Counted from the stretch's first letter, positions 18,469-28,620 are shown. The stretch: DNA of 64,000 nucleotides from Bradyrhizobium sp. sBnM-33 (GCF_032917945.1 NZ_CP136624.1:2418001-2482000), one strand, 5' to 3'. Program-made: numbers and translations. Notes: generated by a model not told the origin, from the sequence alone.

Positions 18469-18540
18469 GAGCTATAGAAACCTCCGCCATACCTCAGAAT
18501 AACTGCATTTATGAGCTATAGCAACGAATTCTATAACTCA
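18468..18540. promoter_or_regulatory. Triple TGAGCTATAG operator-like element upstream of Fic gene 2
   Basis: TGAGCTATAG occurs at 18468-18477 and 18512-18521. The inverted form CTATAACTCA lies at 18531-18540, giving a near-dyad with the second copy. The first copy touches the Fic start codon. A ribosome binding site (minus-strand GGCGGAGG, about 18482-18489) lies between copies. The winged-helix tail of the Fic protein is the obvious candidate binder. Confidence 0.55.
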
Positions 18541-18673
18541 CGGGCCTGCTATTGAGGGACAAGCGGATGACGATGCTGCTTGGCATTGCATCACAACTCA
18601 GCCGTGCTTTAGTCTCGAGCTCAATTGGGGCGTCAAACAAAAACTTGGAGACTCCGTTCGCCGGTGCGGCTTC

Positions 18674-18938
18674 ATGCGGCCTAATTCATATCGACAGCAC
18701 GGATGTGGGAACGACACTAACCGCGACTTTCTAAATTTTACCGGCGTCTCTGACACGGTTGTTGAAATCATCGTTCAGGCTAAGGGCAAACCGATCTCCA
18801 TTGGAGTTTCTGGTGCGTGGGGCGCTGGCAAGTCCTCAATGATCAGACTCGTTCGCGCTGGGCTCGAACAGCGCGCCGAGGGCAAGCGGTCAGATTTCAT
18901 TTTTGTTGAGTTCAACGCTTGGCTTTATCAAGGATACG
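18674..18938 (+). pseudogene. KAP-family P-loop NTPase, 5' part
   Basis: This is the start of a KAP NTPase: DFLNFTGVSDTVVEIIVQAK, then the Walker A GVSGAWGAGKSSMIRLV, then FIFVEFNAWLYQGY. KAP proteins are membrane-associated STAND-like ATPases and are recurrent in phage-defence loci. The frame is cut by IS21 at the Tyr codon; the seven-base target duplication GGATACG (18932-18938) rejoins it in frame to the second part at 21753. No gene is needed to explain 18541-18673. Confidence 0.7.
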
Positions 18939-19199
18939 TGCGTATTCCGACGATCGCGACCACCCGCTACGACGGATTGTGACCACCCATTCCGATCGAT
19001 CGCGACCAGTGTGATGGTGCCGTCAGGTGCATTTTCTGATCTCAGTGTTTTGGCTCGACGTCAAGCGCGGTGGAGGCCGTCCCCGTAGTCGACAGGAGGG
19101 ACCCGCGCGCGCTGCGGAGTGCCCCCGCGGCTGACGCAGCAGCGCGCGCGGGAGGTCCCTGTTGACCCACGGGGGCGGCCGGTGGGCTGGCGATGCGCT

Positions 19200-20004
19200 T
19201 CATATTTTTGCTCCCGTGGGCGGCTTGCCGTTGGCTGGCGGTGTGGCCGCGGCCGGCGCCAGCCGTTCCTCGTCGGCTTTGAGCTTGCGCATAGACGGGC
19301 CGTCGAGCTCGATCCGATAAGCGTTGTGGACAATACGATCCAGCACGGCGTCGCCGACGGTGGGCTCGCCAATAACCTCGTGCCAAGTTGCCACAGGGAG
19401 TTGGCTGGTGATGAGGATGGAGCCGCGGCCATGACGGTCCTCGACGATCTCCATGAGATCGCGCCGCTGACTGGCTGAGAGGCGGTCGGGTCCCCAATCG
19501 TCCAATACAAGCAAATCGACCTTGACCAGCATCCGGAACAGTCGCGGGAAGCGGCCGTCGCCATGAGCGAGATCGAGATCAGCGAACAGACGCGGCACGC
19601 GCGTGTAGTGGACCGTGTAGCCGTCGCGGCAAGCCTTTTGCGCGAGCGCGCAGGCTAACCACGACTTGCCCGATTCCGCACGGGCCGGTGACCAGCAGGC
19701 CGCGGTGCTCGGCGATCCAGCGGCAGGTGGCCAACTGTTGGAACAGCGCCTTGTCGAGCCGGCGTGGCGTGCGGTAGTCGACGTCCTCGACCGCGGCTTG
19801 GCTGTGCCGCAGCCGGGCGGCGCGCAGTCGGGCCTGGAAGCGACGGGTGCTGCGATAGGCGACCTCGCGGTCGAGCAGCAGAGCCAGCCATTCGGCGTGC
19901 GCGAGATTGCGAGCCTCCTCTTGCACCTCGAGCTCGGTGAAGGCTTGCGCCATGCCGTCGAGCTTGAGCGCTCTGAGCTGGTCTAGAGTGGGATGTGAGA
20001 GCAT
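19200..20004 (-). pseudogene. istB: IstB transposition ATPase, frameshift in Walker A
   Basis: The N-terminal part (MLSHPTLDQLRALKLDGMAQ) runs from 20004 to the P-loop GPCGIG, where one extra C in CCC at 19669-19671 shifts the frame. Without it the P-loop would read GIGKSWLACAL and join the second frame: DLLVLDDWGPDRLSASQRRD (Walker B), ILITSQLP and the C-terminal arginine region. IstB is an AAA+ helper that selects target DNA for IstA. As written it is inactive, though one base restores it. Confidence 0.8.
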
Positions 20005-20018
20005 CAGTCGTCATCTCC

Positions 20019-21552
20019 TCAATGGAAGTAGGTCGGGCCACGGATGTTGTCGTGCGCTATCGCTGGCCCGTCCGTGGGCGTTGCGGGCTGCTGGCGATCG
20101 AGATTGTTCTTGAGGATCGAGTTGACCGAACTGTAGGAGCGCGCGCCGATCTCGAGCGCGCGGCCGCACGCAGCCTCGAGCCTCTCGCGGCCATATGTCT
20201 TGGCAAGCCGCAGGATGCCGACACAGGCGCGGAAGCCTTGCTCGGGATGCGTGCGCTCCCGCAGGATAGTCGCGATCAGTGCCGACGTGCGGCGGCCGAT
20301 CTCGGCGGCGCTTCGCCGGAGGCGCTCTGGCGTCCAGTCGGCATAGCGCCGGTGGCTCGACGGCATGTGCTCGCGCACCGTCGTATGCTTGCGGTCGGAG
20401 GAAGAGCGCACATGGGCGGCAACGCGTTTGCCGCAGTGGAAGACTTCAATCGTGCGCGCCGTGATGCGCGCCCAAACCTTCTCGCGCAGCAATTGGTGCG
20501 GCACCGAGTAGTAGTGCTTCTCGATCTCGACGTGGTAGTCGAGCGCGACCCTGCATTCCTTCCATTCGGCAAAGACGTAGGGCTCGGCCGGCAGCGGTTT
20601 GAGCGCCGCGCGCTCGATCTCGTCGAACAACGCGCGGCGGCTTGCACCGAGATGGCGCGACACGCGGTTGTTGAGTTGTGCGACAAGCTCGGCGATGGCC
20701 ACGTTCAATGCGCAGAGCGAGAAGAACTGCCGGTTGCGCAGCTTCGCGACGATAAATCGAGTCGCAATTTTGGACCGCAACTTCTACCTTAGCTTTGTCG
20801 CGGGCGCGATACGGCCGCGCCGGAACAATGGCGGTGTTGTAGTGAGCCGCCATCTCGGCATAGGTGCGGTTGACCGTCGGCTCATAGAAGCAAGCCTTGG
20901 TGACGCCCGAGCGCAGATTGTCGGACACCACCACTGCCGGAACCCCGCCGATGAACGCAAAGGCGCGCGTGTGCGAGCCGATCCAGTCGGACAGGCCCTG
21001 CGTCCAGGTGGCCTCCGCATATGTGTAGTTCGTCGCGCCGAGCGAGGCGACGAACAGCTGGGCTGTCAGTACCTCGCCGGTCGAACCATCCATCACCTCA
21101 AGCGTCGTGCCGGCGTAATCAACGAACATGCGCTCGCCAGCGACGTGGCTCTGTCGCATAGTCGGCGACAGCCGCGCCGCCCAGGCGCCATAGAGCTCAC
21201 AGTAGCGGCTGTACCCGTAACCATCCGGGTAGGCCGCGCGATGCTCCTCCCACAATAGCTGCAGCGTCACCCCTGGCCGGCGAAGCTCACGGTGGACCGC
21301 CGCCCAGTCTGGCTGCGGTCGACGCTTTGCGCCGACCGTTGGAGGTCGGTAGAGTCGGGCCTCCAGCGCCTCGTCCGTCAGGCCTTCCGGTACCGGCCAG
21401 GTGAGGCCGGCGCGGCGTGCCCGCTGGATGCACTCCCCGGCGGCCGTTGCACTCATCCCCAGGCTGGCAGCGATCTTGCGTTTGGACATGCCGGCGGCGG
21501 ACAGCCGCAGCACGTCGCGAATTTTGCGCATAGGTAATCTCGGTCCTGGCAT
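20019..21552 (-). pseudogene. istA: IstA transposase, frameshifted
   Basis: The N-terminal helix-turn-helix (RKIRDVLRLSAAGMSKRKIA) and the first half of the DDE core (AGERMFVDYAGTTLEVMDG, AVVVSDNLRSGVTKA) run from 21552. Near 20773 the frame breaks and continues as KLRNRQFFSLCALNVAIAEL and the C-terminal domain (YVFAEWKECRVALDYHVEIE) to 20019. One extra A in the run CAAAA accounts for the shift (AVQ-N instead of AVQIATRF). One base would restore a full-length transposase. Confidence 0.8.
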
Positions 21553-21752
21553 TTGCCCCCGCTCCTCGTGGAAAGGAGCGAGACCATGCCGATTCGCAGA
21601 TCACCCAACGGCGCCCGTCACACCCGTCCACAGGCTGGTCGCGATCGCCCGGAATGGGTGGTCGCGATCAATCGGAACGCCTGGTCGCAATCAATCGGTA
21701 CAGCCGGTCGTGATCAATCGGAACGCCCGGTCGCGATCGCTCGGTACGCGCA

Positions 21753-22568
21753 GGATACGACGACGCGCGCGCGGCATTGATGGAAGTTATCGCGACAGCG
21801 CTCGCAAAAGAAGCCGAACAGCGCAGGACCGGGCTCGAAAAAGCCAAAGAGCTGCTGCAACGCGTGAATTGGTTTCGCGCCGTGAAACTTGGCGCAGGAT
21901 CGGCCTTAGCGCGTTCGCTCCGCCTACCGCCGACAGGAATACTTAATGAAGCCATCGAACTCGGGAAAAAAATTGCGACCGGAAATGCTGGCGCTGACGA
22001 CATCGCTAAGGCCGAAGGCACAGTAACCGATGCCGCCAGCAAGGCATCGGGCCTGATCAAGCCACGCACCGAGTCCTCGCCGCCTAAAGAAACTCATGCG
22101 ATCCGCAAATCGTGCGAGGAAACCCTCGAAGTAATGGGCACGAAGCTTATTGTGCTGATTGATGATTTGGACCGCTGCCTTCCGCAAACGACGATATCAA
22201 CGTTGGAGGCCGTTCGCCTTTTCTTGTTCCTGGAAAACACGGCGTTTGTCATTGCCGCCGATGACTCTGTCATACGTCACGCTGTCCGCCGTCACTTCGA
22301 TGGGATCGTCGATGAAGGCTTGGTGACAAGTTACTTCGATAAGCTCATCCAAGTTCCTATTCGCGTTCCGCCCCTGGGGACACAGGAAGTAAGGGCGTAT
22401 TTGATGTTGCTGTTTGTAGAGAACAGCACAGGTGGCCCCTTTGCTCAGACCGATGGGGTTCCCTTGCTGCCGTGGCAGGTAAACGACGCCGAACGCAGAA
22501 TAGCCGAAATCTGGGGAGCGCCTCTGGAAGAAGTCCAGCATGTACTTCACAACAATCTTCGTATGCTG
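21753..22568 (+). pseudogene. KAP-family P-loop NTPase, middle part
   Basis: After the IS21 the KAP frame resumes: GYDDARAALMEVIATALAKE, then KLIVLIDDLDRCLPQTTIST (Walker B with the DDLDRC motif typical of KAP), then RLFLFLENTAFVIAADDSVI, then SYFDKLIQVPIRVPPLG. The frame runs into the IS30 inverted repeat at 22569 (the GGFKRSSQ residues belong to the IS). The C-terminal third is lost. With the 5' part, about 360 residues of KAP remain. Confidence 0.75.
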
Positions 22569-24026
22569 GGCGGATTCAAGCGGTCGTCGCAACACCGACT
22601 ATGTTTGCTCATGGCAGCAACTCGTCAAGCGCTTCTGCCGGCGTTTGCCAGCCCAGAGTCTTTCTTGGTCGAGCATTGAGGGCCGCTGCCACGGCGGCGA
22701 TTTCGTCAGCGCTGTGGATGCTCAGATCTGTGCCTTTCGGGAAGTACTGACGTAACAGCCCATTGGTGTTCTCGTTTGTGCCACGCTGCCATGGGCTTTG
22801 CGGGTCGCAGAAGTAGACTTGGCCACCCGCATCGATCTTGAGACGATCATGCTGAGCCATTTCGGCTCCCTGATCCCAAGTCAGCGAACGACGCAGTTCT
22901 TGGGGCAAGGTGATGATGGTGCGCGTAATCGCGTCCCGCACGGCTTCGGCCCCGTGTCCCGCGAGCGCAGGGCCGTTCTTCGTGCGCGGAGCTTCGCCAT
23001 GCCCCGCGAGCCGGGGAAGATGCAATAGCATCGTGAAACGCGTCGTGCGTTCGACCAGCGTGCCGATCGCCGAGCTGCCAAGACCGAGGATGAGATCTCC
23101 CTCCCAATGTCCCGGTACCGCTCGATCGGCTGCTTCGGCGGGGCGTTGGCTGATCATGATCTCCGGCGAGACAAAGCCTTTCCCTCGCCTGCGCACGCGC
23201 GCCCTGGGCACCCGTAACACGCGTCCTGTTCTCAAGCAGGCCGTCAGTTCGCGGCGCAGTACTCCCCGGCCCTGAACGAAGAGGGACTGATAGATGGCTT
23301 CGTGACTGATACGCATCGTCTTGTCGTCCGGGAAGTCGATCGGCAAGCGTCGGGCAATCTGCTCCGGGCTCCAAGCCCTGGCCCATCGTCGATCCTTTCG
23401 CGGGCCATGCCGGCGACCCTTCCACGGAACCGCGGGACCAGGAACGGGAGCGCCGCTCGGGGCCACGACGGCGCTGGCAAGTCTCTCCTCCACATAGTGT
23501 GCAAGGTTGTGTTGAGCGCAAGCTTGGTTGGTTTAGGCCGACGGGCGGATCGATCCGCATGCCACTGGGCAGTCGTCGCCCGATACTCCAACCCGCCGCT
23601 GCAGGTGGCTGCATTGCGCCGCAGTTCTCGCGAGATTGTCGAGGCGGATCGACCGAGACGACGCCCAATCTCCCGGATGGAATGGCCCTGCACCTTGAGA
23701 AGCGCAATCTCTTCGCGCTCCACCAATGACAAGTATCGCCCGGAGAACGCCTTTGCTGAGGACTTGAACATCGCTGTGGCATGCCGCCCGCCTTTCGAAA
23801 CCATCTGGTTCCTACAGGCTGTGCCACCCCGGCTTCCAGCGCAGCATCTTCGCTGCTTTGCCCTGCGGCAATAGCTCGCCAGAAACTTCTCTGTTCATCC
23901 CGTCCAGCCACAGGCGGTCGCCCTGACGATGGTAATGGCGCTCGTCCAGACCGTGCCGATCGCCGCTTTCGAATGCTCATCGCAACCTCCAACTCCAGAG
24001 TGTTGCGACGACCGCTTGAATCCGCC
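22569..24026 (-). mobile_element. IS30-family insertion sequence
   Basis: Perfect 27-base inverted repeats bound the element (22569-22595 and 24000-24026). It encodes a leftward IS30 transposase in three frames. The left flank is the KAP gene and the right flank is the interior of an IS3 orfB. The bases next to the two ends do not match as a target duplication, so the present copy probably arose by recombination or deletion between two IS30 copies. Confidence 0.8.
22609..23980 (-). pseudogene. IS30-family transposase, two frameshifts
   Basis: Read in order on the minus strand: the N-terminal region from ATG 23980 (MSIRKRRSARSGRAPLPSSG); then, after a shift near 23790, the helix-turn-helix block (YLSLVEREEIALLKVQGHSI, REIGRRLGRSASTISRELRR). 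After another shift near 23490 comes the DDE core (VPGHWEGDLILG, SLTWDQGAEMAQH, CDPQSPWQRGTNENTNGLLR) to a stop at 22609. All catalytic motifs are present, but not in one frame. Confidence 0.8.
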
Positions 24027-24620
24027 TTGAACACCGCGATCGGAATGGTGGATCAGGCCGGCGCCAGGCCGCTGCGCCGAGATGGCCATCCGCAACGCCG
24101 TGAGTGGCAGTTCGGCACGCAAATGATCTTCCATTGCCCAGCCGACGATCCTGCGGCTGTAGAGATCCATGACGGTGGCCAGATAGAGCCAGCCCTGATC
24201 GGTCTCGATATAGGTGATGTCGGCGAGCCAGATCCGGTTCGGCGCGGCGGCGGTGAAGTTCCGCTCGAGCAGGTTCGGGGCGATCGGAAAGTCGTGGCGA
24301 CTGTCGGTGGTCCGCACCCGACGCGGCTGCGCCATGATAGCCCGAACGCCGTGACGGCGCATCAGCCGCTCGATGCGGCCGCGGCTCACCCCACGGCCCT
24401 GAGCCTTCAGCTCGATATGGATACGCGAGCTGCCATAGCGTCCACGGGTTTCGTGATGGACCCGCTTGATGTCGTCGACGAGTTCGCGGTTGGCGGCAGA
24501 TCGCCGGCTCTCCGGGCGCGAGCGCCAAGCATAATAGCCGGCCGGCGAGACCCCAAGCACGTCGCACAGGATCGTCACCGGGTAGTCGGCGCGGCGATCT
24601 TCGATGAAGCGGAATCTCAT
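24027..24620 (-). pseudogene. IS3-family orfB, 3' end lost
   Basis: Integrase-type transposase of the IS3 family. The frame starts at ATG 24620 (MRFRFIEDRRADYPVTILCD) and keeps HTH-like and core blocks (RYGSSRIHIELKAQG, PNRIWLADITYI with the first Asp, GLIHHSDRGVQ with the second Asp). Homology stops at the IS30 inverted repeat, before the catalytic Glu. The gap between orfB and orfA is filled by an IS110. Confidence 0.8.
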
Positions 24621-24653
24621 TTCGGTCCCCCAGCAAAGATCGCGATCGACTTC

Positions 24654-26023
24654 CTAAGAAACAGCCGGATTGGTGTCCCCCGAAATGGCCTGCAACACGA
24701 AGCCCAGCGATTTGGCCCGGCGCTGAAGGTTGGCAAGGACACGGCTGCGATATTGTTCTTCATAATAGTCGGCCCCCGGATCCTTGTAGCTCATGCCATG
24801 CCGGAGTGCGTTGTAGAACAGAACCGCAATCTTGCGGGCGGTCGCCGTCACGGCCTTCGACTTGCCCGCGCGCGAGGCTAGCCGCCGATAGAATGCTCCG
24901 AGCGCCGTATCGCTCCGCCCGACGGTTGTGGCTGCCAACCGCAACAGTGCTGCTGCCCGACTGGAAGATCTCCGTGTGCGCGAGGACAACACCTTACCGC
25001 CGGAGATTTTGTTGCCTGGTGCAAGGCACAGCCAGGAAGTGAAGTGCTTTGCGCTCGGCCATGCCTGCAGATCTGTGCCGCACTCACCGATGAGCTTCAA
25101 TGCCAGCGATGGGCCCAACCCATGAATCTCAGTCAGATCGATGCCGAGCACACCGTACAGCGCGGTCCTGACATCGAAGGTAGGCGTGTTGACCTGCTTG
25201 GTCTTGATGCGTGGCTTAGATAGCTTTCCGGCCGGTCTTTCGCCTCTATTGTTTAGGGCCGCGATCAGGACCTCGAGCTTGCGGTCGCAGTCGAGCATCT
25301 TCGCCTGGTAGACGTCGTAGAGTTCCAGCGATTGGGTCAGCGCGAAGACATGTTCGTGCCGGTCGTTGCCCACAAGTGCCGCCCCGATCGTCTCGATGGA
25401 TGAATGGTATCGCACGTCCCGATAGGTTGCCAAGACGTCAGGATTCCGCTCGCCTGCAACAATGGCTCGGATAATCCGCATGCCGGTCGCGCCCGTGATA
25501 TCGGAGACCACATGATGGAGTTGCAGATTCATCTCCATCAGGGCCTTCTGCAAATGCTGGAAATGGGCCGCGGCATATTCCACCAGCCGCTCCCGTTGGC
25601 GCAGATACGCGCGCAGAGTTGCAATCTCGGCATCAGGTCGGAAGCTGCCACGTAACAGGCCATAGGAATGAAGCTCGCGTAACCACGCGGCATCGCTGAC
25701 ATCGGTCTTGCGCCCGGGCACGTTCTTGGCGTACCGCGCATTGACCAAAATCACATCAAACCCGCACGCTGCTCCAGGATCTCGTAGACGGGGATCCAAT
25801 AGACCCCAGTGGATTCCATCGCGACGCTCTTCACGCCGCAGGCTTTGAACCAGTCCGCCAGATCATGCAGGTCTCGCGTAAATGTGCCGAAGGAGCGCAC
25901 AGGCACGTCGGTGGAAGCGGGATTAACCGCAGCCATGTGCATCTTTGATCCGATGTCGATGGCGGCGGCCGCGACGTTGACCGGCTTCAGTTCCGGGCGG
26001 TCGCCGGTCGTCCTCTTGGGCAT
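24654..26023 (-). pseudogene. IS110-family transposase, one frameshift
   Basis: DEDD transposase. From ATG 26023 (MPKRTTGDRPELKPVN) the RuvC-like N-terminus is present (AAAIDIGSKMHMAAVN with the first Asp; VAMESTGVYWIPVYEILEQR with the Glu). A shift near 25755 moves to the second frame: VILVNARYAKNVPGRKTDVS with the last acidic pair, then the C-terminal domain (GIDLTEIHGLGPSLALKLIG, HFTSWLCLAPGNKISGGKVL with the catalytic Ser region). A single base would restore it. Confidence 0.8.
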
Positions 26024-26262
26024 GGCAATCCTCCATTCAATGACCAGCAGGAGGGTCTGGGCTATGCCAATCGTCATCTTCCTAATCGGGATCGCCGCCA
26101 AGGCGACGTCACCACTCTCAAGTTCGCATGCACCCATGGACCATGTTTTTTAACGGGGATTGTGCCTCCAATAATCGAACGGCCGCTACCCTCCAGCCAC
26201 AGAGGATAGCACAAGGCTGTTTCTACGCCGCACAGGCGCGCCACGGTGCTGGACAGTTTTTT
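24655..26262 (-). mobile_element. IS110-family insertion inside an IS3 element
   Basis: Boundaries are inferred from the IS3 sequence on either side: the run ending GATCGACTT at about 24654 and the run beginning TTTTTTAAAATG at about 26263 would join to give the usual orfA-orfB junction. IS110 elements leave little or no target duplication and lack clear inverted repeats, which fits. It carries one broken transposase gene. The exact end may differ by several bases. Confidence 0.65.
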
Positions 26263-26543
26263 AAAATGTCGCGCTCCATACGCAGTCGCTCGTTCTCTCG
26301 CTGCAGACGCGCGATCTCCGCCGCGTGGTCCGCCGACGGCAGCGTCGCCTGCGTTGTGGGGCGCCGCGCCGCCGCCGTCGGCTCCCGCCCACCCCCACGT
26401 CGTTCCACCCAACGCCGCAACACGGAATCGGGCAGGCCAAGTTCCTTGGCGACCGATCCGATCGAGCGGCCGCTCGAAGCCACCAGATCGACCGCTTGCC
26501 GCTTGTAATCGTCCGTAAACGACCGACGTTGACGTCCTTCCAT
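26223..26543 (-). pseudogene. IS3-family orfA, end replaced by IS110 sequence
   Basis: The protein MEGRQRRSFTDDYKRQAVDL has a helix-turn-helix (SIGSVAKELGLPDSVLRRWV) and the leucine-zipper tail (ENERLRMERDILK) of IS3 OrfA. After RDILK the frame enters IS110 DNA and ends within 13 codons. The IS3 outer end lies near 26576-26583 (GGTGTCCA). Together with orfB this defines one IS3 element broken by IS110 and cut by IS30. Confidence 0.8.
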
Positions 26544-26717
26544 CCGACACCTCCTGACTCATCGAGCCTACTACAGGTGTCCATCAATTCGGAGGAGGTT
26601 CAGCCTGTCGCAGGGTGCGGTTACAGATCAGCTTCGATCACGGCAAGCGCGACTATTAGCATCGCGGCTTTCCGTTTAATCGGGTTCACGCTAACGGCCG
26701 CGCATGGTCATTATCCA

Positions 26718-27950
26718 TCACGGCCACTTCGGGCTCGCCTTCGCGGCGTCGTCAGGCTCCGATTCATCGGGAAGGATCGGTTGTTCACCGAAAGGACGGT
26801 TGATGATGTTCAGCGCATCATTCGCGGCGTAGACGCGATTGCGCGAGTAGCCCGTCCGTTCGGCGAGAATGCCAGCCTCCTCCAACTGTGCGATAGCCTG
26901 GTGCGCTTGCGGCGGGCTGATCTCGAGGAGTTCTCCGAGCCGTTTGGCGGTTAGGACCGGGTAATGGGGAAGCTCGTCGAGCGCGCGCGCGGCCGCCGAT
27001 CCCTTTCGGAATTTGCGACGGCTCCTCCACAGTTCTGACAGTTCGGACAGAGCCGAGCCCGTTTTCATGAGCTCTTCGACGGTGCCGGTCACGGCCTCTG
27101 CCATAAAGATTATGATAGGCTGCCAGTCGAGGCGCTGCTGCGCATCCTTCAAGGAAGCGTAGTACGCGCCCTTCTTCGCCTCAATGTATGGAGATAGATA
27201 AAGGGGGACGTGCTTCTCGGCAGCCATCATCAGTGGAAGAAGAAGACGACCGACGCGGCCGTTGCCATCGCGGAACGGGTGGACCGCCTCGAAATGGGCA
27301 TGCGCGATGGCCATTCGCGTAATGAAACCCTGGGTCATCTGCTGCATTCCCTCGTTGCGGAGGTAGTCGACTGTCTGAGCGAGGCAAGCCGGCACCTCAT
27401 CGGGTGGCGGCGGATTTAGGCTTGAATAGGCGATGTTGCCGCCCCCTCCGATCCACACCACGCGCGTGCGGAGTTCGCCCGGAACGTCCTGGTAATCGGG
27501 ATCATCTTTCATGACGGCGCGATGGAGACTCTTCAGGAGATCGATCGTGAAGACGCCATATCCGTCCTTCGCCGCCAATGGGATGAAATCGTCAAGAGCC
27601 ACAGCGTAGTTGCGGACCTGGCGCGCGGCATCCTTTGCGTCGTCGCCGCCGGTCTCCTCGACCGAAAGGAGTTCATCGAGCGTACTTTGGGTGCCCTCGA
27701 TCGAGGACGAACTGACCGCCTCCCGTCGGGTCAGGATTCGGCTGACAATGTAGGGGTCCTTCATCTGAGTCGCGATTGCGTCTATTTTCCCGAGCGCGCC
27801 CTGGGCATTGTCCAAGGCCTTCATCGCTTGGATAACTGAGACCCCGTGCTCCGGGGGAGGTGGTGGGATGATACCGTAGTGCGCCTCATACGGGTGCGGC
27901 AGCCGTTTCAGGGTCCCCCGGATTGTGTGGCTGAGATCGCTGCGCTTCAT
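26718..27950 (-). CDS. Fic/DOC family protein (Fic gene 3)
   Basis: The protein has 410 residues. It has a Fic_N-type N-terminus (YGIIPPPPPEHGVSVIQAMK), the inhibitory motif S81-xxx-E85-G86 (SSSIEG), and the Fic loop HPFRDGNGRVGR (H224-R235). A C-terminal winged helix follows (LTAKRLGELLEISPPQAHQA). It is expected to AMPylate a target and to be self-inhibited. The start at ATG 27950 has a weak ribosome binding site. A TTTATAA/TTATAAA dyad sits 33 bases upstream. It is separate in sequence from the other two Fic proteins, so it did not arise by recent local duplication. Confidence 0.88.
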   Translation of the reverse strand: MKRSDLSHTIRGTLKRLPHPYEAHYGIIPPPPPEHGVSVIQAMKALDNAQGALGKIDAIATQMKDPYIVSRILTRREAVSSSSIEGTQSTLDELLSVEETGGDDAKDAARQVRNYAVALDDFIPLAAKDGYGVFTIDLLKSLHRAVMKDDPDYQDVPGELRTRVVWIGGGGNIAYSSLNPPPPDEVPACLAQTVDYLRNEGMQQMTQGFITRMAIAHAHFEAVHPFRDGNGRVGRLLLPLMMAAEKHVPLYLSPYIEAKKGAYYASLKDAQQRLDWQPIIIFMAEAVTGTVEELMKTGSALSELSELWRSRRKFRKGSAAARALDELPHYPVLTAKRLGELLEISPPQAHQAIAQLEEAGILAERTGYSRNRVYAANDALNIINRPFGEQPILPDESEPDDAAKASPKWP

Positions 27951-27982
27951 GGCAAAGCCTAGTTTGGAGCCTGCTTTGGTAT

Positions 27983-28006
27983 TTATAATTAGGGTTTCTT
28001 ATAAAA
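27983..28006. promoter_or_regulatory. Dyad upstream of Fic gene 3
   Basis: TTTATAA (27983-27989) and TTATAAA (28000-28006) form a perfect seven-base inverted repeat around a ten-base spacer in an AT-rich patch, in the promoter region of the leftward Fic gene. It could be an operator for the Fic winged-helix domain or part of the promoter itself. The stretch 28007-28340 has no supported gene. Confidence 0.4.
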
Positions 28007-28344
28007 ACCATAACAAAATCTGCTTTTTTGGCGCTCCCCTTAGGGTTCCCGAGATCTTGGGGAACCGGAAAACAAGCGAGCTGGTCGTCTCAGTGGTTTC
28101 AGCTCTGCCGTGCCATCCTAAATGCGGACAAGCCGCTTTCAGCGTAGCGAAGGGAACTGAGACCTCCGGCTCCGCGATCAATCATCCGACTTCATCATCT
28201 GAGCGGCAGGCCGGCAGGCCGACATCGCGGGCGCACGGCTACCCTTCGCGGCAGGGAAGTGAGTCGAAGCGCCGGCGCACGTCGCAGGAATAAGAGGAGC
28301 TGAAAGCTCATCGGCGATAATCGACCGGGCCTGGTCGCCGGGTC

Positions 28345-28372
28345 ATAGGTTCAAATCCTATCCCCGCAACCA
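28345..28372 (+). repeat. tRNA 3'-end fragment (T-arm and CCA end), attachment-site-like
   Basis: ATAGG-TTCAAAT-CCTAT forms a T-arm (28345-28361), followed by CCCCGCA, A and CCA (to 28372), the end of a tRNA; the CCCCGCA-A-CCA end is that of initiator tRNA-Met. No 5' half is found upstream. The last twelve bases, TCCCCGCAACCA (28361-28372), recur at 52717-52728. A recombinase tail reads into it from the right. This is best read as one attachment site of an integrative element. Confidence 0.6.
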
Positions 28373-28620
28373 CCGATGCTTGCGATTGCAAATAGAGTCC
28401 CAGCCTCCGAAGGGAAGCCGGGGGTTCTTCTTGCCCGCCGCAAACCGCAGGATCGCAGCGAGGTCGCCGCGTAGCGCAATCGCGAGTTCTTCCGTCTCGA
28501 GCACGAGTGTCACCTGATTGACCAACGTCCGGAAAACCTCCGCAGCTTCGGCCTCGATGTCTGCAGCGCGGTGCCTGCCGTATTCGGGCGACCGGTTCAG
28601 CTTCCGGCAAGCGCAGGATT
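28373..28620 (-). pseudogene. Serine-recombinase C-terminal fragment next to the tRNA fragment
   Basis: A minus-strand frame reads EAAEVFRTLVNQVTLVLE then ELAIALRGDLAAILRFAAGK. I recognise this as the C-terminal end of large serine recombinases found at rhizobial island ends. The catalytic and DNA-binding parts are absent. Frames run through the tRNA fragment, giving the familiar GIGFEPMT read-through. It is probably the remains of the integrase of the element whose site is at 28361-28372. Confidence 0.5.

Larger units (their letters stand above)
18939..21752 (-). mobile_element. IS21-family insertion sequence
   Basis: It encodes IstA and IstB leftward. The ends share an inverted repeat beginning TGCG and continuing into CGATCGCGACC. 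The element is bordered by GGATACG at 18932-18938 and 21753-21759, a seven-base target duplication that proves insertion into the KAP gene. Several further CGATC-rich repeats lie inside both ends (near 18955-19010 and 21640-21745), as usual for IS21. Both genes have one-base frameshifts. Confidence 0.85.

Noticed and set aside
19042..19497. Minus-strand frame of 151 codons rich in Arg and His
   Set aside because: It overlaps the end of istB in another frame and has no start or motif.
28300..28372. Complete tRNA gene
   Set aside because: Only the T-arm and acceptor 3' side are present; no acceptor 5' strand, D-arm or anticodon stem can be drawn.
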